35,543 nucleotides of DNA from a virus. The notes below the pieces were generated by a model. That model saw nothing but the letters and a program-made list of their open reading frames with translations. It did not search any database and had not been told where the DNA came from. The position numbers and the translations under genes were made by a program. The DNA lies in the IMG/VR virus record IMGVR_UViG_3300029448_000163, positions 1 to 35,543 of that record; one strand, 5' to 3'. Shown here piece after piece: positions 26,665 through 32,963 of the stretch. Numbering within the stretch: position 1 is the stretch's first letter; the number at the start of each line of letters is the position of its first letter.

Positions 26665-27153
26665 CTAATAAGAACCACCAGTTGTCAATGATTCACTTTC
26701 GTTTATTTGTCCAGAAAAATCCATAGTAACTGAATCCAATGTATTTGGATCTTGTTTGATATTGAAAATAATTTTCACTCTAATTTCATTTGAACCAACT
26801 ACAATATCATCCTCTTTTCTAAAAATTTTTATATCTCTAACCTCAACAAAGGGCAACCAAAGTTCTAATTGGTCTAATATAGCATTTTGTACACCAAGTA
26901 GGTTATCACTTGTTATATGTTCAAACAATAATCGTCTTAAATTTAAACCTAAATTGGGTTGAAAAACTCGTTCACCTCTATGAGTATTTAATAAATTTCT
27001 TATATTGTTTTTTACAGCTTCTATAGTTGTAGATGAAGATGCAAAATATCCCTCAAAACTATCACCCCTACGAATTGGTAAATCAATACCAATTTTTACA
27101 CGAGTGTCATTGTCTTCAATATAAGGTTTTCTCGATGTGTCTTTAATAGCCAT
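26665..27153 (-). CDS. gp25: Baseplate wedge subunit gp25 (GPW/gp25 family)
   Basis: 162 residues, slightly longer than T4 gp25 (132). The family core is clear: INNLLNT-type helix (about 50-57), then HRGERVFQPNLGLNLRRLLF (58-77), and a helix-strand pair with ILDQLELWLPFVEVRDIKI (about 92-110). gp25 joins gp6 and the sheath-facing part of the wedge and shares its fold with type VI secretion TssE. The ATG overlaps the stop of the gene upstream (TAATG) and a GAGGG lies 9 bases before it; gp6 follows after 14 bases. The extra N-terminal 25 residues are polar. Confident by motif and by position next to gp6. Confidence 0.92.
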   Translation of the reverse strand: MAIKDTSRKPYIEDNDTRVKIGIDLPIRRGDSFEGYFASSSTTIEAVKNNIRNLLNTHRGERVFQPNLGLNLRRLLFEHITSDNLLGVQNAILDQLELWLPFVEVRDIKIFRKEDDIVVGSNEIRVKIIFNIKQDPNTLDSVTMDFSGQINESESLTTGGSY

Positions 27154-27701
27154 TATAATAATCCCTCAATATCTTCTCTAAATAATTTTACAGTTGTATA
27201 AACTCTTTGTCCATCTTCATCTTCAACATCAAAACCTTCCCGTGAATCTGGATCTTCTCCTATGTAAACATAACCAGCACCCTCTAAACCACCATCATCT
27301 TTCCCCAAATCTAAGCCAGGTAATGTTGAACCACCTTTAAGTAATGGTTTTATAGCTTGTTTTAAGGCTGATTCGAGGGGTTTGATTAAAGCTGCACCTC
27401 CTGGTATTTTTTTTATTGCATCCAATATTGGAGCTTTATCCCCTAATAAAGTTTGTTGTTCTACATCAACAGCTTGGTCTGGTGTCTTGAGTGTTTCGAC
27501 TACAACAGGTGCATTTAATTTAGTTACTCTAAATTCAGCTTCTGTTAAGAAGTTTACAATTGCTTCTTTTATTATTTCCGCTTCAACTTCTATAGAAGAA
27601 CCCTTTTCACTGTCAACTTGAGCAGTGGGGGAATCAACTTTAGCAGCTGCTATTTTAGCATTTATTATACCCTGTTTTAAACCTAATGGATTAATAGCCA
27701 T
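27153..27701 (-). CDS. Baseplate-cluster protein of unknown function
   Basis: 182 residues. The first 90 residues alternate helix and charged strand (EIIKEAIVNFLTEAEFRVTK is the clearest helix), followed by an Ala/Leu/Pro helix (about 95-125), a Gly-rich turn, and an acidic C-terminus with EDPDSREGFDVEDEDGQ. No signal peptide, membrane segment or enzyme motif. Its position between the hub-like gene and gp25, with its stop overlapping the gp25 start, argues for a baseplate or tail-assembly role. The ribosome site is weak (GGAA), suggesting coupling to the gene two bases upstream. I do not recognise the family. Confidence 0.65.
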   Translation of the reverse strand: MAINPLGLKQGIINAKIAAAKVDSPTAQVDSEKGSSIEVEAEIIKEAIVNFLTEAEFRVTKLNAPVVVETLKTPDQAVDVEQQTLLGDKAPILDAIKKIPGGAALIKPLESALKQAIKPLLKGGSTLPGLDLGKDDGGLEGAGYVYIGEDPDSREGFDVEDEDGQRVYTTVKLFREDIEGLL

Positions 27702-27703
27702 AA

Positions 27704-28078
27704 TTATTTTCCGTATTTTTGTTTTTGTTTTTCGTCAGTTTTTTTCAAAACTTCTCTATAGTCTTTGTTAAGAAATTGAGACATTGGGTCACTTGATGGA
27801 ACTTGTTGTGGTGATGTATTCATCATATCACCATATTGCCTACCAACTAATTCATTCATTCTATCTGATGTGAACTCACTACCTCCCAATGTTTTCCATT
27901 CACCATCTTGAGCTGTTTCATTCAATACATCATTCAATACCGAATTTTTTGAAAAGCTTTTCTTTTCTTGTATTGGTTTAGTTGTTTGAGTTGGTTGTTT
28001 CAATTCAGTTATTACTTCTTGAATTGCCATAGCAACTTCTTCTCTAACTATTTGTCTTATTGTTTTTTTCTTTTTCAT
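27704..28078 (-). CDS. Small basic-helix protein in the baseplate cluster, unknown function
   Basis: 124 residues. A lysine-rich amphipathic helix (MKKKKTIRQIVREEVAMAIQ) opens the protein. A polar, probably disordered linker rich in Gln/Thr/Pro follows, then a middle segment (GEWKTLGGSEFTSDRMNELV) and a charged Lys/Gln tail. No catalytic motif. GAGG lies 6 bases before the ATG. It sits between the gp5-like hub gene and another small gene, so an assembly or hub-associated role is possible; it could equally be a scaffold-like accessory. Function not assigned. Confidence 0.62.
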   Translation of the reverse strand: MKKKKTIRQIVREEVAMAIQEVITELKQPTQTTKPIQEKKSFSKNSVLNDVLNETAQDGEWKTLGGSEFTSDRMNELVGRQYGDMMNTSPQQVPSSDPMSQFLNKDYREVLKKTDEKQKQKYGK

Positions 28079-28090
28079 ATTATACCTCGT

Positions 28091-29356
28091 TTAGTTTTCC
28101 TCTAACTTATGTTTCGCACTTAAAATATTTTTTAATTTTAATTTAAGTTGTTCCATTTTACTTTTTAATGGTACACCACCACTAGCTAATGGTACAGGAA
28201 AATACATATTAGATTGTGCATCACCTAAAGTCCCACAAAGTTCTTCTAATATTTCTAATAGTTTTTCTCCAAAAACCATTGATTGCATATTTTTTTTATT
28301 TGGGTCACCTAAATATGTTTTTTCTGATTCTATGATTAAATTTTCATTAGTTGTTATTGCTAAATGTCTTCCTGAACCAATGTGAATATCGTTATGTGAT
28401 GAAATATAAATATCTTCAAGTCTTGTATTAATAGTTATCCGTTCAGAATTAAATAATATTTGACTTTTATCGTATTTATAAATATGTTCATTAACATCAC
28501 TATTCCCGTTAACACTTGAAACTAAAGTTCCCATTTTTCTGTTAGTTTTATCTGCAACTAAATTATCAGATGATAAAATAAATTCAGGTATTAATTTTCC
28601 TTTTTGACCACTACCATCATCTAAATTTGGGTCGAAGTAACTACCAAAATGTTGTGCTAAAGTACCATTTCTTGTTAAACTAATTATACCAGAATCACCA
28701 ATACTTTCAAAAGCATTTTTTGAATTTCTACTATTGGAAATAAAAATATAACCACTATTACTTCTACTACCAACTCTTATACTACTCCCATGCCTACCCT
28801 CTATAATGGTATCACCTGTCGTTTCATTAACAGCATCACCAAAGTCCAATTTAACTTTTCTTTTTTTCTGTAATCTTGAAAAATCAACTTCTTTATTAAA
28901 GTTTGGACTTTCACCTTTTTCTAATCTCCTACTGGTTTCTCCTAAGACATCATCCTCACCAAGATTTATTTCTGGATTATAAGATGGGTCATCATTCCAA
29001 GTAGGACTATTATTAGCAGTATTCAAAGGGCCCATATAATATCTAGTTTTACCTATGGTACATAACAACACAGGATCTCCTTTTGATGGAACATCGGTTA
29101 TACCTCTAAGTAATGGATAATACCTATATTCTTCACCAGTGTTGGTTCTTTGTGCTTTAAATGTTTTATCTGTCATATGGGGTAAAGCTATTATACTATT
29201 TATAGTGTTAGCTCCATTATATCTTAAACTACTATCAGAATGTACTACTTCAACTGTATATCCCGGAACAAATTGTATGTAGAAAGGAACAGGATATTTT
29301 ACCCCACCAAATCCTTTAATTGTTTTTCCTGGAACTGTAGTATATATTGAAGCCAT
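28091..29356 (-). CDS. gp5-like baseplate hub/spike protein without a lysozyme domain
   Basis: 421 residues. The N-terminal 130 residues look like the OB-fold of T4 gp5/VgrG-type hub proteins (YPVPFYIQFVPGYTVEVVHS, later LRGITDVPSKGDPVLLCTIG and TRYYMGPLN). The C-terminal part has short repeating strands, LEDIYISSHNDIHIGSGRHL and AITTNENLIIES (about 309-342), as in the triple-stranded beta-helix of spike proteins. A helical tail follows. T4 gp5 has a lysozyme between these parts; here the middle is only about 170 residues, Gly/Asn-rich, with no E-D-T lysozyme site visible. The protein would form the tip that pierces the outer membrane. GGAG lies within the last codons of the upstream gene. 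Fold call by eye. Confidence 0.7.
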   Translation of the reverse strand: MASIYTTVPGKTIKGFGGVKYPVPFYIQFVPGYTVEVVHSDSSLRYNGANTINSIIALPHMTDKTFKAQRTNTGEEYRYYPLLRGITDVPSKGDPVLLCTIGKTRYYMGPLNTANNSPTWNDDPSYNPEINLGEDDVLGETSRRLEKGESPNFNKEVDFSRLQKKRKVKLDFGDAVNETTGDTIIEGRHGSSIRVGSRSNSGYIFISNSRNSKNAFESIGDSGIISLTRNGTLAQHFGSYFDPNLDDGSGQKGKLIPEFILSSDNLVADKTNRKMGTLVSSVNGNSDVNEHIYKYDKSQILFNSERITINTRLEDIYISSHNDIHIGSGRHLAITTNENLIIESEKTYLGDPNKKNMQSMVFGEKLLEILEELCGTLGDAQSNMYFPVPLASGGVPLKSKMEQLKLKLKNILSAKHKLEEN

Positions 29357-29761
29357 TTAACTCTCCGTAATATTTGGATTTATTGTTTTATTTTTTATAC
29401 CTTCAAGTCTACTCTGTTCATTATTTAAATCATTTACAGTATCTTGAAGTGTCTCCATTAATTCTTCTTTTTCTGATTCTGATAGTAACATTGACTCATC
29501 ATCACCACCTTGTGATTTAGATATGATTCTTTGTAATACACCAGCTAACTTGACTAGGTGTTCATCATTTTTAACAGCGGTATCCATATATTCCTTTATA
29601 ATAGGAGCTACCATAACCACATCATCTATAGTTGTAATGAATCCGTGTATCTCTGATATTAACAAATCTATTTGAACTTTACGCTTTGTCGTGTTTTCGT
29701 AAATATCTTTTGTTAAGTCTTGAAAGGTTTTCCCCTCGAATATTTCTTTTTCATTTGACAT
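29357..29761 (-). CDS. Small helical protein opening the baseplate operon
   Basis: 134 residues, almost entirely helical with heptad-like leucine/isoleucine spacing at about 20-80 and an acidic helix at 95-125 (SESEKEELMETLQDTVNDLN). No cysteine, no membrane segment, no enzyme motif. It abuts the hub-like gene: its last codons (Thr-Glu-Ser) contain the ribosome site of the next gene. AGAGGAG lies 5 bases before its ATG. It is the first gene after the terminator at 29824-29856 and the 20-base element at 29784-29803, so it probably starts the structural transcript. A chaperone or small baseplate part would fit; the family is not recognised. Confidence 0.65.
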   Translation of the reverse strand: MSNEKEIFEGKTFQDLTKDIYENTTKRKVQIDLLISEIHGFITTIDDVVMVAPIIKEYMDTAVKNDEHLVKLAGVLQRIISKSQGGDDESMLLSESEKEELMETLQDTVNDLNNEQSRLEGIKNKTINPNITES

Positions 29762-29783
29762 ACAATCTCCTCTGAATGTATTT

Positions 29784-29803
29784 ATTCATATATAAATATT
29801 AAA
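29784..29803. promoter_or_regulatory. 20-base element shared with 5361-5380, probable late promoter
   Basis: Identical over 20 bases to the copy at 5361-5380. It lies 23 bases before the ATG at 29761 and 21 bases beyond the terminator at 29824-29856, where a new transcript should begin. It contains TATAAATA on the plus strand (29791-29798), opposite in direction to the genes it precedes. Confidence 0.5.
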
Positions 29804-29823
29804 TTTGTAAGAAATTGTCTGAA

Positions 29824-29856
29824 ATAAAAAAACCCACTTTGAATTGGTGGGTTTTA
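29824..29856 (-). terminator. Intrinsic terminator after the late sigma gene
   Basis: On the minus strand an AAACCCAC arm (29847-29854) pairs perfectly with GTGGGTTT (29830-29837) around a 9-base loop, and the 3' arm runs into a run of seven T. It lies 20 bases beyond the sigma factor stop and separates that operon from the baseplate operon. A shorter T run on the plus side could make it weakly bidirectional. Confidence 0.85.
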
Positions 29857-29876
29857 ATATATACTATTTTAACATG

Positions 29877-30617
29877 TTAAAAAAATGAACCAGATGAATC
29901 AATCATAATAGTCCCATTTTTATGATATTTATTAACAAGTTTTTTATAATGTTTTTTTAATACATTTACAACTGATGTTATGTGAGCTGTTTCTACATCC
30001 GTCATTTCTCTAATTAATATGTATAGAGCTTTTTTATTAAAGTTTTCTATCTCTTCTCGTGCTTTTATTAAATCAACGATAGCATATCCTATTTTTAAAT
30101 CCCTATCTTTTTTAAAAATAGTGTTTAGATTTTTATCAAAATATTCAACGATTTCGGTAGTAAAAGAACCATAATCATAATCCATATCTTTAAGGTTTTT
30201 TTCTCTATCTAATACATCCATACCATCGTGACTTTTTAATTTTTTATAATTGTTATTGTTATGTAAAATCAAATAGTTTTTAGCCACTACTGAAAAGTAA
30301 CTAAATGCTTTTGAACCTTTTGTATGGTCATATTTGTGAATATTCATTACCATAAATGCCACCACTTCGTGTTTGACATCTTCAAAAGGCATATCAAAAT
30401 AAGTAAACTTAAATGTATTAATTATATTTTCAGCTAATTTATCAAAAGCTGCGTGTATTCTTGTTCCATAAATTAAATTTCTTTCATTGTCATTAGTTGA
30501 TGAGTTATATTCAACAACTGCGTTTTGAACCTCTTGTCCAAAATAAACTTTTCGTTTTTTCTTTTTAACTATTTTTTTAATCTCTGCTTTTACATCATTG
30601 ACTTTCTTTTTTGGCAT
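29877..30617 (-). CDS. gp55: Late transcription sigma factor (T4 gp55-like)
   Basis: 246 residues from ATG 30617. I chose this start because GAGGAG lies 7 bases before it and the protein then begins MPKKKVNDVK; an in-frame ATG 33 bases further upstream lacks such a site. A Lys-rich N-terminus precedes the sigma region-2 core: two helices (IHAAFDKLAENIINTF and EDVKHEVVAFMVMNIHKYD), followed by HTKGSKAFSYFSVVAKNYL, matching the D-x-x-(K/R)-G-x-x-F-x-x-Y/W core that binds RNA polymerase and melts the -10 region. gp55-type factors direct host polymerase to late promoters. Region 4 is absent, as in gp55. The gene overlaps its upstream neighbour by 23 bases and is followed by a terminator. It may act on the shared 20-base element downstream. 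Confidence 0.82.
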   Translation of the reverse strand: MPKKKVNDVKAEIKKIVKKKKRKVYFGQEVQNAVVEYNSSTNDNERNLIYGTRIHAAFDKLAENIINTFKFTYFDMPFEDVKHEVVAFMVMNIHKYDHTKGSKAFSYFSVVAKNYLILHNNNNYKKLKSHDGMDVLDREKNLKDMDYDYGSFTTEIVEYFDKNLNTIFKKDRDLKIGYAIVDLIKAREEIENFNKKALYILIREMTDVETAHITSVVNVLKKHYKKLVNKYHKNGTIMIDSSGSFF

Positions 30618-30879
30618 CTTGTGTCTCCTCTGATTCGAATATACCATCAAGTGATAACTGAATCTGTTTTAGTTGTTCAAAGAAAAAACCTGTTTCATCA
30701 TCTGATTCATAATGACCTTTAGCATCGACAAGTTTCATTTTATCTGTTGCAAATTTAATTACTTGTTGAATCTGTAAAATAAATTCCTCATATTGTGTTA
30801 TTCTTCGTAATGAATAAAATAATAATGTAGATGAAGCTACACTAATTATGAAGAATAATATTGTTAATAACCACCACAT
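30595..30879 (-). CDS. Small N-terminally membrane-anchored protein
   Basis: 94 residues. Residues 3-22 form one hydrophobic segment (WLLTILFFIISVASSTLLFY) followed by basic residues (RR at 25-26), as in an N-in or signal-anchor protein; the rest is a charged amphipathic helix and acidic tail that would extend from the membrane. AGGAG is 6 bases before the ATG. It overlaps the sigma factor gene and follows the HD gene by 9 bases. Function unknown: possible roles include superinfection exclusion, a lysis accessory, or membrane tethering. Phage small membrane proteins are too diverse to choose. Confidence 0.68.
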   Translation of the reverse strand: MWWLLTILFFIISVASSTLLFYSLRRITQYEEFILQIQQVIKFATDKMKLVDAKGHYESDDETGFFFEQLKQIQLSLDGIFESEETQDAKKESQ

Positions 30880-30888
30880 ACATCTCTC

Positions 30889-31626
30889 CTAATTAAACAA
30901 TTCATCAAATTTATTTTTGAGATTGTCCACTTGTTTTTGTTCATCTTTTGTTTTTGGAACTTTTGTATTTATTGGCTCATCATTTGATTTATTCCACATA
31001 TCACCTTCTATATAAGTCGCCATCATATCTGCTTGGTGAAGTATATGTGCCATATTAGACTTTAAAGAGAAGTCTGGATTATAAGTCATTAAATAAGATT
31101 TATTAGCATCATCATATAAACCATCCGTTAATTTAATCCCAATGTATTCTTTGTCTGTAACTTTAACACTAAAATGTTGAAGTAACCATAAAGCTCTATC
31201 AGGCACTTTCATATATTGAAGAGATGGGTTATGTGAATAAATTTTACCTTGATTTTTTCTATGCCAATCTGATTCGTTTGGTATATAATAATCGTTATCT
31301 AAATCTCCAACTTTACCAAAGTCGTGGTGCATAGCTGCAAAAACTAACTCCTCGTCTGTGAAGTTTATATCGGCTCCATTTTTTTCCCATAATTGTTTTA
31401 CTTCAAGTGAGTGATTTATCACATGAAGAATATGTTCAACATATCCACCAGGCATAGGATTATGAAAATGTTCTCTTCCACTAGCTGGTGCAAACATTAT
31501 TCTTTCTTTAAAGTAATCGTACATCTTTAAAAGATTTTCTCGTCTATCATCACCGATATGTGAATCAATAATCTCTATTAATGTATTCCAATTTATTTGT
31601 ATTTGTTCTGCTGATAATTTTCTCAT
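30889..31626 (-). CDS. HD-domain phosphohydrolase
   Basis: 245 residues. The HD metal-site residues are visible: H65 in GGYVEHILHV, H101-D102 in AAMHHDFGKVGD, H151 in WLLQHFSV, and D200 in HILHQADMMATYIE. The APASGREHFHNPMPGGYVEH approach resembles the start of HD nucleases/phosphohydrolases such as YhaM-type enzymes. The family removes phosphates from nucleotides or cleaves phosphodiesters; the substrate here is not deducible. In a phage it could adjust nucleotide pools or remove a host alarm or second-messenger nucleotide. Its ATG overlaps the stop of the glycosyltransferase (TAATG), with GGAG 8 bases upstream inside that gene's last codons. The C-terminus after 210 is Lys/Glu-rich and helical. 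Confidence 0.82.
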   Translation of the reverse strand: MRKLSAEQIQINWNTLIEIIDSHIGDDRRENLLKMYDYFKERIMFAPASGREHFHNPMPGGYVEHILHVINHSLEVKQLWEKNGADINFTDEELVFAAMHHDFGKVGDLDNDYYIPNESDWHRKNQGKIYSHNPSLQYMKVPDRALWLLQHFSVKVTDKEYIGIKLTDGLYDDANKSYLMTYNPDFSLKSNMAHILHQADMMATYIEGDMWNKSNDEPINTKVPKTKDEQKQVDNLKNKFDELFN

Positions 31627-32963
31627 TATTTTACTCCATAACCATATTTGGTAAATTTAACTTTTGTTTCGTTTCTTAATTTATTTCTATAAGCATCGAA
31701 TGGTATTCTTACTCCCCAATTTAAATATGCTTTTAATTCTCTTTTAGTTACATAACCTTTTTTAATAATATAGCTTACTATTTTTTTGTAAGATTCTGTT
31801 TTTTCTTTTATTTGTTTTAATTTTTTTTCTGCTAATAAAAAATGTTCATTGTATTTTTTTATAGTTATATCCCAAGTATTTTCTTTAGCTGTTTCTTTTG
31901 ATTTTTTAGAATATTTTTTTCTGTAATTTTCATCGTCAAGTATTTTATTTATCTTAACCATAAACTCATTATCGTCAGTAAAATATATTCCACTATCCTT
32001 TATTGTTTCAGAATAATAATTTTCATTTAAAAATATATAAGGTGTTCCAACACTCATACCATCTGCTGCTGAATTAACCCAACCTTTGTGATATGATTTT
32101 CCACATACACCAACCCAACATTTTGATAACTCAGTAAAGTAACCTTGTCTATTAAACTTATCTATAGATATATATTCTCTATCTTGAGTATCTGCTAAAG
32201 GCACCCATACTTTAAAATCTTGTCTTTGTTTCCAAAGTTTATCCATTTGTTTTAAAAACCAGGGGTAACTCTTATATGTATTTGGTCTATGATTAAATAC
32301 AATTATTTTTTTATCTGTTGATGGTTGTTTCCGTTCACCATCTACATTATCCCAACCCCTATATAATGGTTTGATTATTTTTTTCATTTTACTAACTTGT
32401 TCTTTATTTAAAAAATTAGAAGCATGATTTATAATTTCATCTTTTAAAGCTTGAGAATTTACACCACAACTATTCATTTCTAAAATACCATTGAAGTTAG
32501 CTCTTAACATACTCATATCATATTTAGCAGTCGCTGGTATTTCTATGTAACCACAATACCCAAAAAATATTGGTTTACAATTGGTTACATTATAAAATAA
32601 ATTTTTAAGTCGTAGTGTATGTTCAGGAAGATATGTATAAACAAAATCCCAATCTTTATTTTTCCAATCAATTATTTCCAACAATCTTTTCGTATCAAAG
32701 TGACACCTCATTGTGTTAGGATAACTTGGTTGATTGTAAATAACTTGTTCAGTATTTTTATATTGGAAACCTGGCATAATTTCAGGAGTCAATACTGTAA
32801 AGTGAATATCGGGTCTTAATTTTGTTAGGTGTTCTAACACCCTTGACATTATAATGTAATAACTATCTTTGGTAAAATCTTTCTGATAAGTTATATTTGG
32901 ATATACTAAACATCTATATTTATATTCTACCAGACTATCTGCATCTTCCATAAATTTATTCAT
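31626..32963 (-). CDS. GT-B glycosyltransferase with basic C-terminal extension
   Basis: 445 residues. The N-terminal Rossmann-like half has YKYRCLVYPNITYQKDF and a DWDFVYTYLPEHTLRL strand-helix. The second half has IIVFNHRPNTYKSYPWFLKQ (about 225-245), FKVWVPLADTQ, and the nucleotide-sugar site region CWVGVCGKSYHKGWVNSAAD then GMSVGTPYIFLNENYY (about 280-318), as in GT1/GT4-like enzymes. The last 55 residues are very basic, with KKGYVTKRELKAYLNWGVRI shaped like a helix-turn-helix. That tail raises the possibility that the acceptor is DNA, as with phage base glucosyltransferases, but protein or glycan acceptors are also possible. The ATG overlaps the DUF262 gene by 8 bases with GGAGG 12 bases upstream. 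The donor sugar is unknown. Confidence 0.75.
   Translation of the reverse strand: MNKFMEDADSLVEYKYRCLVYPNITYQKDFTKDSYYIIMSRVLEHLTKLRPDIHFTVLTPEIMPGFQYKNTEQVIYNQPSYPNTMRCHFDTKRLLEIIDWKNKDWDFVYTYLPEHTLRLKNLFYNVTNCKPIFFGYCGYIEIPATAKYDMSMLRANFNGILEMNSCGVNSQALKDEIINHASNFLNKEQVSKMKKIIKPLYRGWDNVDGERKQPSTDKKIIVFNHRPNTYKSYPWFLKQMDKLWKQRQDFKVWVPLADTQDREYISIDKFNRQGYFTELSKCWVGVCGKSYHKGWVNSAADGMSVGTPYIFLNENYYSETIKDSGIYFTDDNEFMVKINKILDDENYRKKYSKKSKETAKENTWDITIKKYNEHFLLAEKKLKQIKEKTESYKKIVSYIIKKGYVTKRELKAYLNWGVRIPFDAYRNKLRNETKVKFTKYGYGVK

Noticed and set aside
30618-30650. Longer sigma factor starting at an upstream ATG
   Set aside because: The 11 extra residues overlap the preceding gene further and lack a ribosome site, whereas the ATG at 30617 has GAGGAG 7 bases upstream.
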